A stretch of DNA of 64,000 nt, taken from Cenococcum geophilum 1.58. Taxonomy: Eukaryota; Ascomycota; Dothideomycetes; Gloniales; Gloniaceae. The notes below the pieces were generated by a model. It saw nothing but the letters and a program-made list of their open reading frames with translations, was not told where the DNA came from and searched no databases. Every line of letters starts with the position of its first letter. Position 1 is the first letter of the stretch. Below, piece by piece: positions 9,498-24,264 of the stretch. The stretch spans positions 1,116,001-1,180,000 of the forward strand of contig KV748181.1 of NCBI GenBank assembly GCA_001692895.1, given 5' to 3'. A program made the translations under genes and the position numbers.

Positions 9498-12400
9498 CTA
9501 ATTAGTGGTTAAATACACAGTTAACCATAGAGCAGCTAGGTTTTCAAATAAAAGAGACAGTCTTATATAGGGGTGCTATATACGCTTATATGGAATGGAT
9601 CCAGGCGATACTATGCTATCTTAGACTTACGGAAAACTAATAGAAGTGTTACTAAGCACTAGAAGATACCAAGTTGCGTCTATTACGCAGAACAACCGCG
9701 TTTATAAAGATTTGGTTAAGTACTTTAGGTCAGAAGTGTTACTAAATCTAGGGTCCTAAGTTAACGTCCAAAACGCATTAAACAACCTTTATTTCCTTAT
9801 TCTATTTATTAAAAACGTGTTAAACAACCATCTTAATACCCCTGTGTACCTTCATAAACCGTAGGATTACAATTACTACCCAATTACACATTAAACAACC
9901 TTTATTCTCCTTAATCTTTTTATTAAAACGCGTTAAACAACTACCTTAATACCTAACTGCACGTCAAACAACAACCTTAATACCCTCCGTGTACCTTCGT
10001 AGATTCTATTATAACGTTAACCTACCTAAAGAAGTACGAGAAAGACATTAACCTAGAGATATAAAACACCAATATAACTAACCTTAAAGATGCTAATTAG
10101 CAAGACTTAAATAGATTCTTATTACACCGTATAGTATACTATAAAGATAGCGAATATGATAACATTATACTATAGTACTATATAAGGGAGGACTTTATTA
10201 GATGGATAAAGGGAACATAGACTTTTATAAAAAAGGATATTATATAAGACTTCTATAACTTCTTGCGGGAGTATAGAGTGTTTATACCTATAGATAGGGG
10301 TACTATTAGAGACAATATTTAGGAGTAGGTTATTAACGTAAAAAAAAGCACGAATAGACTCTATAAGAGATTAAGCACCAACTACGCACTATAAGGAAGC
10401 TTAACTTATGATAGAATCCAAGTAATACACCTCTAAAGATAAATCTACCTCCGCCTTTAACTCCTCTATATCCAATTTAACCCGTAACTTTAACTTTAGA
10501 TACTATACCCTAATAAGAGCAGGTATAGGATCCTATTACTTTATAATTTACTAACCTTTAGACTCCACCGATTAGACCTACGTCCCTACTATAGCCTATA
10601 ATATAACTCCTACCTCCTTTATCTTAATCTTAAATTAGAGGTAGTTTAAAATTGCTTATAGAGCTTATAAAGCTCTATTTAAATTAGGAGAAGAAGTTTA
10701 GTAGGGAATTATATAATATTCTTAATTCGAAACTACGTATCTTCTATAATTATTGCTAGAAAGTAGGAATAAAGTCTAATTAGTACCACAACGCCTATTC
10801 TGTTATACTTAAGGGCTAAGCTAGTACCTTCTATTATAATTATTTAGTAGGAAAAGGATATAATTTTAACCGCATAATATATAAGTTAAGATACCACTTT
10901 AAAACAGAAGAAAATAAATAGCAGTATATATTAGAATGGAGAGAGACTACCTTTTTAAGGATTATTACTACGAACCTAGGTATCCCTCGGCTTAATTATC
11001 TTTAAAAGCTCTTTAATTAACTTTAAATAATTTAGTATAGTTTATCCGAATTATATTAAGAGGATTTTAGCCTATATAATTAAGTTATTAGCGTATGCTA
11101 AGGTGTTAAAGAATACAACCTTACTCTCTTTAATCCTGCANATACTTATAAAGGTATATATACTTAATTAAGATCTTCTATTAGCACCGCTCTACGCTCT
11201 TAAAAAGTATAGTAATTTAACGCCTGACTCTAACCTACTTTGATTAACCCACCTAACTAATATAATTATAACTAGACTGATTGAATATATAGTAGCCGTA
11301 GTAGGCAATATAGTAGAGGGTATAATTAATAATTATAAGGTAAAGGTAGAGGTCCTTATAGAGGTTTATTTTAAAGTAATTACTAAAAGAAGTATTATGT
11401 TTGTAAGAAACCGAATTATTAGTTAACTAGGCATTCTCTTAATAAATAAAAGAAGGCATATAATAAGTTTCGCCAAAGTATAAAAAAACGTTAGAAATTA
11501 TAAGGCCACTACGGCCTACTTTTAAAGCTTTTTAGTTTAATATAAAGGCGTAGAAGATCTTAAGGGTAAGGTTAATAAGGCTAAATAGCTCCTTATAGAT
11601 ATAGAAATTAAGGACTACTTACCTAACCAATACTTTACTAAGTATGGTGAGGTAGATAGTATATAAACTATCGCTATTCTTAATAACTAATCTACGCTCT
11701 ATTCTATTACAAAGTTAAATATCTTTAATAAGCTAAAGGAGAGCTCCGTGTTCTCCTTTAACAACAGATACTTAGCAAATATCTTCTATAGTATTATGCC
11801 AGATACTAGAGCCGTAGGAGTATCTATAGTAGGAAAACCTTAAGTTTAAGCCCTTTAGCAGCTTAATAACTCTATTTAGATTAACTATTTAACGGCAGGC
11901 CAATATATAATTCGTTTTGGCAAGGGTACTATAATCTCTCTTAGCACAATTAGGGTCCAAACCCCCTTAGGGTATATTACTTTCCACGTTATTCCCATAA
12001 ATACTCTATTTCTATTTTACATTAGAAATATAGATAAATTAGGCGTTAAGCTTAATAACCTTAAGAATATACTCGTATAGGGAGATAGTTGGGTACGTAT
12101 TATACGTAAGTAGGGTTACCCTTAGTTGCTCCTTTATTAACTACAAAAGAGTATTACTTAAAGCTACCTAACTAAGTTAGAGTTACGTNAACTATACCNT
12201 NNTTTTAGCNACCTATCNNTTTATTAATTNCTTANNGTTCTTTAGNAAGNAGGCTATAAAGTTAAGGTTAAGGCAATTAAGCATCTTATAAAGTACTATT
12301 ATTACTACTAAATAAACTAGAAGTCCCCTAGCCAATTTAAGTTTACCCTTAAAGATAACTACAACTTTAACTTTTATATTATTGTTAACGTTATATATCT

Positions 12401-15240
12401 TAGCGGCAAGCTAATACTTTAAGTTATTAACTTCTTAACCTCCTTTTAAGCCGCACGTTTCTTAAAGGATATATTAGCTAGAAACGCATAGGACACCCTA
12501 TAATTATGCTAGATAAATATCTACCTAGGACCCCCTAATTAAATCGTCTATAATGTAGGAAAGAACTTCTTATCTATAGAGTTTTAATAATAGATAAAGG
12601 CAATAGTAATTAAGGTTAAGGAAGTCCCTATTAAGGCATATAATAGTATTAGAAAAGTAAAGTAATATTATACGCTATTACGCCACGCATATAAGATTAT
12701 CTCTTTAAAACTAAAAAATATTAGTAAAGAACTTACCTTACAAATAGCTATTAAAGTCATTAACAATTCCGCTAGCCTAGATAGACTTATACCTATATTA
12801 CTAGTCTTTAGCGCCTACCCTTAAATAACTAATAATTCTTTACTATCTCCCTCTATTATATAATAAGCTAAGGCTATTCGCAAGGCAATAAAGGAGGTAT
12901 AATGTCTCTACGCTATACGCTAGGTTAACGACGTATTAGAAATAAAAAATAGCCTAAATACCTTAACTACGCTTAATCTACTACTCTAGTCTAAAGTACG
13001 CGTATAGCGTAAAAAGGGAGGGTAGTTAGGTCTACATTAACTTATTATAATTAATAGTTAAATTTATACTATTTAAATGCCTTATAGACCTACCTAATTA
13101 TATTTAACTATTATTAAGCCTTACTGTAAAGATAATAGTTCTAAGCCTTTATAGGATACCCTAAAGGAGAACTACAATTAATATACTCTAAAAGGCGACT
13201 ATAATTCTAATATAATTATAGTAGAGGTGCCGTAACTATGACGTGGTAGAGGTTGCCTAAAAGGATTACAAAATCGCTAATATCTTATTAATTTTAAAGA
13301 GCAATTTATTGCCGCTATTAAGAATAGAGTTAAGTTGTTAATAGCCTTTATAACAGCTAAGGGGAAGGCTAACTTTAAGCTCGTAAAACAGCTCTAAAAG
13401 GAAGGTTATATTATAACTCCTAAAGCTCCTTTCTAAGCATCTAATAAGTAGGAGATTAATGGTTTTATTATAAGAGGAGTCTTTAAGTTTAAGAAGTATA
13501 ACCTTATTAAGTTTAATAGAGTTTACATCTTTAAGTTAAGAATGGTTAATAAGATTAAAGGCAAAGCTACTAACGCCCTATTTAAGAAATTAAGGCTTAT
13601 TATTTAAGGTTACAATAATAATAGTAAGGAGGTAATTCTTACGCAATCTCCTATAATTTAACAAGCTAGTTAGCAAGTTATTGTTACGTTAGCTCCCTCC
13701 TTAATAAAGAATAGAATAGCGGTTTATTTATAAGATATTACTTAAGCCTACACCCAATTAAAGACGCACCTTTAGCGCTTAATATTAGCATACCTTCTAG
13801 AGCAAATTCGCTACCAGTATCCTAAAGATATAATTATAGTTGTGCTTAAGCCATTATATAGAATTACATAGGCAGGAACTTACTAGTAGGCTACCTACAG
13901 CAAGCACTATAAAGAGAAGCTTTTAATAACTACTTCTATATTTAATCCTAACTTCCTTATTATAACTATAGAAACTCTATTTAGAATCATTGGTATATAA
14001 ACTAATAATATAATTATCTTAGAAGACGATCAGTTCTTAGCTCTTAAAAAAGACAAGCTAGTAAAGGTAAATCTTATAGTAAAGCTAAAGGAAAAGCTTA
14101 ATTTAATAACACTATTACTCTTTAATAGATGTATCCTCTCCCTAAATAAGGATTCTATTACTTTACGCTAGAAGGGTTAAGGTAAAAAGATCAACGTTAT
14201 TAACGTTAATTCTCTAAAGTAAGAATATATGGAGCAACGCGCTTATAAAGCTTATATTGCTTCTATCTATTAACCTAAGGCTTTATTTAACCTCTCTATT
14301 GCCGCTTAATACTAGAAACTAACTAAGGATAATATTCTTGCCCTAAATAAGCGTCTTTCCTAGTAAATAAACCATCTTAATTAGGGACTACTCTATATAC
14401 CTACTAATCTCCCTACCGCTAAGCTCTTTATATTTATTAATAGGTCGTTTATAAATAACAAAGATTTTAGCTCCTAGTTAGGATATAAGATTATTATCGT
14501 AAATAAATCTACTAGAGAAAATAACTTTATAATCTATAGTAATCTTATTTATTAGAGCTTAACTAAAAGTAAGCGCGTTACTTAAAGCGTTTTAGCGTTA
14601 GAAATATATAGAATAGTTAGCGGAGTTAATATAGTAATTACAATTGGAACTACCCTAAAAATAATTATAGATTAACTTAAACTTTCTATTATCCCTATAA
14701 TCGTATATACTAACTTATACTTCCTCTATAAGTGCTTAGTTAAGCTTAGTACTATAAAGGAGAAGCGCCTTATAATTAATATTATGGCACTTTATCAATC
14801 TTATAAACGGCAAGAACTCTTTAAGATTTAATAGATTAACGGTTAAGATAACCCGGTAGATATAATAATAAAGGTAAACCTAAATAAGGCTTTAGAGACG
14901 TTTGTTAATATAAATACTCTATATATATAGGTTAAAGATTAGGTTAAAAGGGAGTAGGAGTATAATAATCTGTAAACTCTAATTCTAACTAGCTAATTAG
15001 GATTTTCCATCCCCGGGATAGAAAATCACTATTAGCTCGCTTATAACTAGCGCCTTAGCGGCCTAGATATAATATCCACCTATAACTCCTAAGTAAGAAA
15101 GCACTGCGTGCTAAGAGGCATATTTTAGGACAGCGAGACTTATATTATAACGGCAATAGTAAATAAAAAGGATTGATATTTGTTACGCTAGTTAAGCAGT
15201 ATTTGTATATAGATGGCAACTATAAAAGAAGAGTTGCTAG

Positions 15241-15406
15241 TGTCGGGAATGAGGTAAGCGGTCGTCACGTGACGCCGCGGCACTAGCGTGGCGAGGAGTT
15301 TTAAGCTCCTTGCCCTTCCTTATTCTAATAAATAAGCTTTATTAACCAACATCACTATAACCTACTCGAGTAGTCGTTATTGGTAAGTCACCCTGTATGA
15401 CCAATA
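15241..15406 (+). repeat. 3' LTR of Copia A (166 bp)
   Basis: The same length and ends as the 5' copy (TGTCGGGAAT to CCAATA). It is followed directly by the target duplication ATAAG. Confidence 0.9.
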
Positions 15407-15411
15407 ATAAG

Positions 15412-18400
15412 TAATAACCCCTTTATAATAAAGATCCTATAGGGAACTACTAAATAGGTCGCGGAGATATTATAAAAAAGCGGCGATTTTAAAAATCTTA
15501 TAAGATACTTTAACCGCTATAGGTTACTCTAGCTTAAGCAATATATAGAGAGTATACTTTAATACCTTAAACGTTACGTTAAAGAATTCTTTACCCTCTA
15601 CTAGCTACTATATATAACGGTTTAATATACGGTGGTAATTATATATAAGTAACCACTATAGCGTATAACGCTACCCGCGAGTATTTTAAGGGAGCTTTAG
15701 GACCTACCTAATAATAATATAGAGGATAAACACAACCCTAATTTATTAAATATTCTAGTAGGCCTAAGGGACTTACTAAGGGTATTTTTAGGTAGGAGAG
15801 CTAAAATCCTACTATAAAACTTAGAGTATAATTATATAATTAATCTAGAAGAAGGTAAATAACTACTAAACCTTTTTATTTATAACCTCTTTTATAAAGA
15901 GCTTAAGATCCTATAGGAGTACTTTAATGGTTTACTAAAACAGGGGTAAATCCGGCCTAGTAAGTCGCTAGTAGGCGCGTCAATCCTCTTTATTCTAAAA
16001 CTAGATAGAACTATAAGGCTATACGTAAACTATCGCGGTCTTAATAAGATTATAATTAAGAACTATTACCTACTATTACTAGTTAGTAAAATGCTAGATT
16101 AACTATTTAGGGCGAAGATCTTTATAAAGCTGGACCTACAAGACGCCTATTATAGGCTCTATATTAAAGAAGAGAATAAGTAAAAGACCGCTTTTAAGAC
16201 CTAATACAGCCACTTTAAGTATCTAGTAATGCCTTTTAGGCTAGATAATATACCTATAATATTTTAATTATATATTTATAGAGCCTTAAGGGGACTAGTT
16301 AACCGTATATACGTTATATATTTAGATAACATCCTAATCTACTTAGAAGATAAGGATTAGCACAAGTAATATATCCGTAAAGTGCTAGAATGTTTAGATA
16401 ATTAGGGCCTCTACACTAAGGCGTTAAAGTATATCTTTAATACTAAGCAGGTTAAGTTCCTAGGTTATATTATAATACCTATAGGTATAGTTATAGACCT
16501 AGTATAGGTATAGATAATCTAAGAGTAGCCAGAGCTAGAGAGCTACTAAAATATCTAAGTATTTCTAGGCTTTATTAATTTCTATAGGCGCTTTATCTAT
16601 AACTGCTTAGACGTCGCCTAATACCTATTTAACTATATTATAGAAGCTTTTTAAAACCTAACCTAAGAAGTAAAAAGCTTAAAGGCGGTAAAGAAGAAAA
16701 CTAAAAAGGGACTAACTAAATAGTATAAGCTATGGTTATAGCCCGGAAAGGTTTAAAAGGCCTTTTAAAAACTATACGCAAAGTTTATAAAAGCTTTATT
16801 ACTATGGTATTTTAACCTAGATTAGCTATTAATAATAATTACTAATATATTAAATTTTGCCCTTATTAGTATCCTACTATAACCTAATAAGCATCTAAAC
16901 GCTACCTAACTCTACTAGAGACTAGTAGTATTCTATAGTAGAAAATTCTAGGGACCTAAAGTTAGGTATTATACCCACAATAAGGAACTGCTGGCTATAG
17001 TTAACTGCTTTAAATAGTAGTAATATTACCTTAAGCACATAAGCCATACTACTTATATACTCTTAGATTATTATAATCTACGCTACTTTATAACTATAAA
17101 GGAGCTTATACCTTAATAAGCTAAATAGGTAGAGAAGCTTATATAATTTAATTTTAAGATTAAATATAAGCTAGGGGAAAACAACCCTACTAATAAACCG
17201 TTATAATAGCTAAATTATACTAAAGGCTTTAAAACGGGAGAAGGAAAACAAATAATAGATATCTTACTCCCTATATTATAAAATAAGCTCTAGGTATAGA
17301 ATACTTAAGCACCTATAGCTTTATATACCAAGTCTTAGGTAGTATAAGCCCTATTAATTTCTACTAATGTTCTAGCTAGTACCTAGTTTATTACTAATAA
17401 GGGTCTAAATATACCTAGATAGGACGTCCCTAATATATTATTAGAACCTAATAATATACCATCTTTAATTACTAAGCTATCCCCTTAAACTAATAGTAAA
17501 GCTATAAAGTAATTGGAACTTAGAGCCCTATAATAATTAAAGGACTTTAACCTTATAGCGGCCTTCCTATTATATATATATATTAAAGAGTTATAAGATC
17601 TATAGTACTATCTAGTCTTATATTTAGAGTAGTATAGAATAAAATAGCTTTTACTTAGGAACTATTTAAAAGGTTAATGGATTTTATCTATAAGGTGCAA
17701 TAAAGGGACGCTTTCTATATTATCTTTAATGTGGAAGTAAACTAGAAATATAACGGAAAGGAAGCTACTAGGTGCTATTATTAGAAACTAGACCCAATAG
17801 GCCTACTATATAGAGATAGTAAGGTTTAGGTGCTATAAGAAGTAAATCTATAATAGAAGATTCTTATAAAGAATTATAATAATCCTTTAGGCAGCCACTA
17901 TAGTTAAGCAAAAATAGTGGAATTACTTTAGCGTAAATACTATTGGCTAAAGCTTAATTAGAAAGCAAAGGAGTATATTAGCTATTATAAAAGTGTTAAG
18001 TATATAAGATCCGTAGGTATAAGCTATAAGGTTTACTTAAATTAGTTTCCCCCGCTAGTAAGCTATAGCAATATTACGCTATAGACTTTATTACGGATCT
18101 CCTACTATTTAAAGATAGCTAAGGACGAATATACAATTTAGTCCTTATACTTATTAATAGGTTTTTAAAGTACGTCTAATACCTTTTTATTAATAAGACG
18201 ATTTATATATAAGCGCTCGCCAGCCTAATTAAGAAGAAATACTTTCTTAAAGTAGATTAACCGCACTCTATTATTACTAATAAGGGTAGCGTTTTTATAA
18301 TCTAGTACTAGTTAAATCTATACTTTTATTTAAAAATAGACTATTATTATAGTATAGCTTTCTATTTATAAATAGATGGGTAAATAAAACGCTAAAACTA

Positions 18401-19357
18401 GGAACTAAAGTCTTACCTATAAATATATTTAAACTACTAGTAAGATAACTAGTATAAGCTACTTCCGTATATAAAGTACGCTTATAATTTAAAGCAATAC
18501 GTATTATATAAGTATACACTAATTTAGATTACTTATAGCGTCTAATTATTTAGGTTTAATAGTATACCTAATAATTACTGGCTAAGGCCGTATAATTAGT
18601 TATAGGATTTTACTAGGAAGTTTAAGGATATCTACTAAAGAGTATAAGGATACCTTTAAAAATAAAAGGAGTAATAGAAGTTTATAAAGTAGAGCCTATA
18701 AAATACCTAAGAGTAGTAAAGACTTTAGTATAACCGTAAGCACTAGGATAAGTATTTTGGAGTAGGCGATAAGGTTTTATTATATTTAACAAATATTAAG
18801 ACCTATTAACTATTAAAGAAGCTTAATATAAGATACCTAGGTCCCTTCTAAATTAAGGAATAAATTAGTAAGTTAGCCTACTGTCTCTAGCTACCCCTAT
18901 CTATAACCTATATATATATTTAGTGTTTTATATAAACCTACTAAAGTTATAGCATAGACTACTACTAAAAAAGAACTTCCGTCTAGGCCTAATTAAACAC
19001 CTTAAGGTGGTAGGCAAGTAGTATAAGGTTAAAGCTATACTATGCTATAAGTCTGTTAAGAACAAGCTTTAATATAAAGTTAAATAGCTAGGCTAGCCCA
19101 CTAAGGACTCTATATAGGAACTAGAGAATTACCTTAATTATTATAAAGATATTCTAAAAGAATATTAGGACTAAGGTCTATAATCTACAAATTATAAAAA
19201 GCGCTCTAATACTATAGTGTTATTGCGACCTATAAAAAAAGCTTATAAAAAAAGTAAATAAGTTAAATTAGATATAGAACGGATAAGCTTTAGAAACTAT
19301 AAGGATTAGGGCTATAGCTTAAGGCAGGACTAGTTTTTAGCCTTTTTACATATATAG
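15412..19357 (+). mobile_element. Gypsy element D, right part (RT, RNase H, integrase, chromodomain)
   Basis: This continues element D beyond the Copia A insertion. Translating through TAA/TAG stops gives reverse transcriptase around 15960-16530 (VNYRGLNKI, FIKLDLQDAYYRL, YLDNILIY), RNase H around 16800-17200, integrase around 17880-18560, and a chromodomain-like end near 19010-19150 (YKSVKNKL, YKVK, a second YYKDILKEY stretch). The element is heavily RIP-mutated. No 3' LTR is recognised before Gypsy E starts at 19358. Confidence 0.75.
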
Positions 19358-22300
19358 TGTTACGGCACTAGTAAAAACTAGTGGATTGTGGCTAATAGAT
19401 ATTGGTGGATTATAACGAATAGTCGTAGACAGTTTTAAACAGTTGCCGTCACGTGACTAGAGGATCGTATATAGCGTCAAGCGGCACTACCCTCTATCTA
19501 CTTTCCTTTCTCTAGCTTTAGATCCTTGTTTATAAACTACCAATTATATAGGCTTACGCGTCCCTCTTACCGTGCTCGTGCCTTGATTGACTAAGTCGCT
19601 AATATTATCTAAAGCTTAACTACCTCTTCTTCCTAAGAAGGAACTTAAAAATATCTATGGACTATAAATAAGAATAAAATATAAAAATAGACCTAAAGAC
19701 TATTACTAAAACTTAAAGAACAAAACAGAACCAAAAGAATAGAAAAGAATAACAAAATCTATAGAATACGCATAGACTAAAACCCCTACAGAATCCTACT
19801 AAAAGTTACCCCAATAACTATAATGCTAAGAAATACAGCAGCCGGTAAAGCAGACGTAGGACCCTTAAATACCTCCAATAGTAAAATAGTAACTAACTTA
19901 AACTTCTAGGTAGAGCTTATAGCAGCTAATACCAAAATCAAATGACTTTGAGAGCTGCTTAAAGCCAGAGAACCCCCTATACCTAGCGAAGAGTTATTAG
20001 ACACCTAGAGACTTGCTATAGTCCTTAAGGCTCTAGGCCAACGTACAGCATTAGTATTATTACGGTCCGCAAAGGTTGCGGACCCCCTGTTACTTACAGA
20101 CGGAACTAACCCTATATTTAATAATTAGAAGCTTTAATTATAGAATAAGCTTAAAGTCAATACAGACCACTTCCCTACTACTTAGGCTAAAATAGCCTAC
20201 GTCTTCGGCCGTACTAGCGGGGATATATAGACGTACTTATGTCCTTAATATATATAGGACTTAGTAGATCCCTTCCTCTCTAGAGAAGAGATAATCGTGT
20301 ACCTATCTTCTATTTATAAGGACCCCTTTAAAGTATAGAACGCCTGACTTAATTATAAAAGCCTAAATATAAAAACGACGGAGACCTTCTTGGCCTTTTA
20401 GACCCGCTTTCTATACCTAGCCGGCCAGGCTCGAATTCCCTAGGAAGATCTAATACTAGACCTATTTAACAAGCTTACCCTAGACCTATAGCGAGCCGTA
20501 CTGCTAGTTTTTACTACTATATAGACGCTAAAGGAACTTATAGACTAGTGCTTAGCTATTAACTAAGGCCTCTACTAAATTAAGGTACGTGCCGAATAGT
20601 ATAAAGCCAGAAACCCTTTAAATCAGACCACAAGCAATATAAGAACGGCCCGTAATGCCCCGGCACGATCGGTAACCCCTATAGCACCACCTATACAGCC
20701 CGCCGCCAATTTAGCAGCTAGCTATGCGGTTAGCCCTACCATAGGTCTAGCGAATGCTTGGCCTATGTATAGCAACCCCCGTATATAGGCCCTTAGTGCT
20801 TAAGGAGCTTGCTTTTCTTATGGTTAGAAAGGCTACTATGTAAAGGATTGTCTAATAAACGCAAAAGTAGACGAGGTTTTGTTAATCTAGGAGGACAGCA
20901 TAGAGTCGGAAAAAGAGGAACCCTAGAGGAAGACTCCTCTCTAGGGTTAAAAGGGATTGATATGTTAGATATTAATCTAGGTTGGCTAATTAGTAGAAGA
21001 AGCTACACTATTCCTTGTACTTTATTCCGCAATAAATACCAAGTTTTAACCTTTGCTTTAGCTAACTCTAGAGCAAATGCCTTTGCCTTAATAGACACCT
21101 AGTATGCCGTAAAGCTGGCTAACTTTCTAAATGCACCTATTAAAGAACTGCCTAAACTAATTCCTATCCGTGGGTATAATGGGTAGATAGGACCACCTAT
21201 TACGACTATCTTATAGATTTACCTCTGTGTTAACGGACGAAGGCAGTATAACGCCCCCTTCCTTATTACGGACCTAGGTAGCTATAATATAATTTTAGGG
21301 CGAAAATAGCTAGCCTATTTAGGCTTATAGCTCGATGTATAGAGTAGATGGCTTACCTAGCCCGAAACCCTACCCCTAACCCCTTCCTTTATAAAAGAAA
21401 TCAGTATTATAATAGAAAACCTTATACGGCCCTAGATTAATACTATTTACTAGGCCGATGCTATGTGTAGGGACTAGGCCTTTAAGAAAGATATATAGCT
21501 TAATTTGCAACGGATCTGTATACTACATCGCCCCTAAACTACCTATATTACGCCACCCGCATTAAAGACCTAGGAAGTTAGTAGTGACCTAAAAAAGCCC
21601 CCTATAGAGAGCTTAGGCCCTATATAGCTATAAAGAACAGTAAGGGACGTCGGACGTTATACTAAACTAATAGATCGGAGGGATAACCTGTGGAAGATAG
21701 AATAGGAGCTAAGAAAGATTATAAACCCTAGACCGTAAAATATAGTCTATAAAACGGCTATAAGGAAACTAGCGGACCTCCTACTAGTTAATGTCTGCTA
21801 TATTAGTGCTATAGGATTCTACCGGAACTTAGTTTAGCCTAATACCGTCGCCTTTACGACGAGCTTATACGAAATTAATTAAATAATTAAGGAAAAGGGA
21901 AATAAGCTTAGTGGATAAGAAAGCGAGCTTATAGATAAGAAACTAGTAGAACAAAAGCTGCCCTATTAACACCAGAAATTTAAGGACGTATTCTCTAAAG
22001 TAGCGTCTAATATACTTTTACCTTACTAACTATATAACTATAAGATTAAGATTAAGTAGGGTAAAGAAAATACCCTTAGCTTTAGCCCCCTCTATAAGTA
22101 GTCTATTACTAAATTGCAGGCTATAAAGTAGTATTTTATTAATAACCTAAATAAGGGCTTTATTAAGCCTAGCCAAGCCCCTTTTACCTCGCCTATTTTC
22201 TTTATTAAAAAGCTAAATAGAGGACTCTGCTTCTGTATTAACTACTATAAGCTAAATAATATAACCCGCAAGGATCGCTATCCGCTGCCCCTACTTAATA

Positions 22301-24264
22301 AGACTCTAGCCTAAATAAGTAGAGCTAAGGTCTTTATAAAGCTTAATATCCGCTAGGCCTTCCACTAAATTAAGATAGACCCCGGGTTTAAAGATCTTAC
22401 TATATTTTAGACCTATTACGGAACGTATAAATATAAAGTACTCCCTTTTAGACTAACTAACGGACTAGCTACGTACTAGCGGTATATAAATGATATACTC
22501 TTTAACTACCTTAACGATTTCTATACGGCCTATTTAGATAATATTATAATCTACTCTAAAAATGAGCTAAAATATAAGGAGCACGTCTATAAAGTCCTAT
22601 AACGGCTCCGTGAGGCTAGCCTCTAGGTTAATATTAAGAAGTTAGAGTTTAGTGTTAAGCATATAAAGTACCTAGGTTTTATTATTAGTATAGATGGAAT
22701 TAAAACCAACCTAGAGAAAACGGCTGTAATTAACTAGTGGGCACCCCTATAGACCGTAAAAGGGGTATAATCCTTTTTAGGGGTTTGTAACTTCTACCGA
22801 CGCTTTATTAAGAACTATAGCAGAATTGCCCGGCCTCTTAACCATCTTACTAGAAAAGACTAGCCCTTCCACTTTAACGCTATATATAGGTAGGCCTTTA
22901 ATAAGCTTAAGAAACGGCTGGTATTAGCTCCTATACTTACCCATTTTAACCTAAAATAGCCCTTAATGCTAGAAACTGATACCTTAAACAGCGTAATAGC
23001 TAGTGTTTTTTCCTAGAAGCAACCGGACGAAGAGTAGCACCCTATTATATACTATTTAAAGACTATAATAGATGCTAAGCTAAATTACCACATCTATAAT
23101 AAAGAAATACTGGCTATTATCTCTAGCTTTTAGCACTGGCGTATATAGCTAGAGGGGACCCCTAAGCCAATTAAGGTAGTTTTAGATTATAAGGCCCTAG
23201 AATACTTTATAATAACTAAGGCCCTTACAGCCCGGTAGGTACGCTAGGCGGATACCCTATCTTAGTTTAACTTCTTAATTATATATAGACTAGGCGCTAT
23301 AAACCGCGCGGACGCTCTTATAAGGCGCGAGTAAGACCTAAATAACTAGACGGCTATAAAGATTTTACTACGGACCTAGACGCTACTATAACTAGAACAC
23401 TTTAACCCCTAAATACGGGCAGAACTAAATATAGACTCCTTAGGCGCCGAGATATGTCCTGTTAACTCCTCTAAACTTAACCTTATTAATAAACTACTAC
23501 AGGTTAACCGAATAACCCCCTCTCTATAGGAATACCGTAAAAAGGTAAAGAACGTTGCTAGCCTATGGTCCCCTAAAAACGGACTACTTAAGCACTAGAA
23601 ACGGCTAGTAGTAGCTAAAGAACAGAACTTACGGACTCAGCTTATTGCCGAAGCTTATACCTAGGTCTCTATGGCCTACCCTAGAAAAAATAAGACCTGT
23701 AAGATTATTGGTGACCGCTACTACTAGCCTAGAATAGTTATAGATATTGACCATTATATATGGAATTGCGACAGCTGCCGTAGATCTATAATTCCACAAG
23801 ATAAAACCCTAGGACTATTAAAACCTCTTCTAATACCCAACTGCCCCTGGCAGTATATCTCTATAGACTTCTATAAGCTACTAATAGACCGCGACGGATA
23901 TAATATAGTTATAATTCTAGTTAACCGCTTTAGCAAGCGCCCGTTCTTAATTCCCTGTTATAAGAATATTAATGCCAAGGAGGCGGCCTAACTGTATATC
24001 CACTACGTCTACTATATTTACGGACTACTAGATACTATTATATCCAATTACAGCCCATAATTTATATCGGCCTTTTGGAACGAGTTTACCTAAATCCTAG
24101 GTATTAGGCTAAAGCTCTTTATAGTATACTACCCCCAGACAGACGGCCAGACGGAGATTATAAATTAATATTTAGATTAGAGACTCTAGCCTTTTATTAA
24201 CTACTTCTAGGATAACTAGGGCGAACTGCTACTCCTAATAGATTACGCCCAGGCAATCGCTATA
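19358..24264 (+). mobile_element. Gypsy element E, 3'-truncated at the junction
   Basis: The LTR starts TGTTACGGCAC at 19358; its inner end is unclear. A gag-like frame follows, starting with ATGGACTATAAA near 19656. A CFSYG...GYYVKDC zinc knuckle lies at 20810-20860. Protease sits around 20970-21320, RT around 22070-22850 (YLDNIIIYSK), RNase H around 22960-23340, and integrase around 23640-24264 (WNCDSC, SIDF, PQTDGQTE). It retains longer open stretches than its neighbours, including one of 97 codons at 20809-21102. The integrase stops abruptly after the residues DYAQAIA at about 24260, where another Gypsy family begins. Confidence 0.8.

Larger units (their letters stand above)
9332..15406 (+). 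mobile_element. Copia (Ty1-type) element A, complete with target duplication
   Basis: Two 166-bp LTRs beginning TGTCGGGAAT bound a 6075-bp element flanked by the 5-bp duplication ATAAG (9327-9331 and 15407-15411). Inside, near 11390-11440, a zinc knuckle can be read in a broken frame (CYVCKKPN followed by a tyrosine codon in place of cysteine, then the His). Near 14680-14950 lies a Copia RNase H end (YKCLVKLS, IKEKRL). The order gag-pol with RNase H last is that of Copia. A purine tract AAAAGAAGAG precedes the 3' LTR. The coding capacity is destroyed by RIP-type TAA/TAG stops. It interrupts Gypsy D and is related to Copia B throughout its interior. Several N bases occur at 12189-12250. Confidence 0.9.

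Noticed and set aside
18295..18519. Small ORFs inside the RIP blocks (also at 24361, 25794, 32348, 37529, 47353, 56508)
   Set aside because: They are shadows or antisense frames of RIP-mutated pol/gag sequence, low in complexity and without domains.
20809..21102. 97-codon ORF as an independent gene
   Set aside because: It is part of the Gypsy E zinc-knuckle/protease region that by chance escaped stops.
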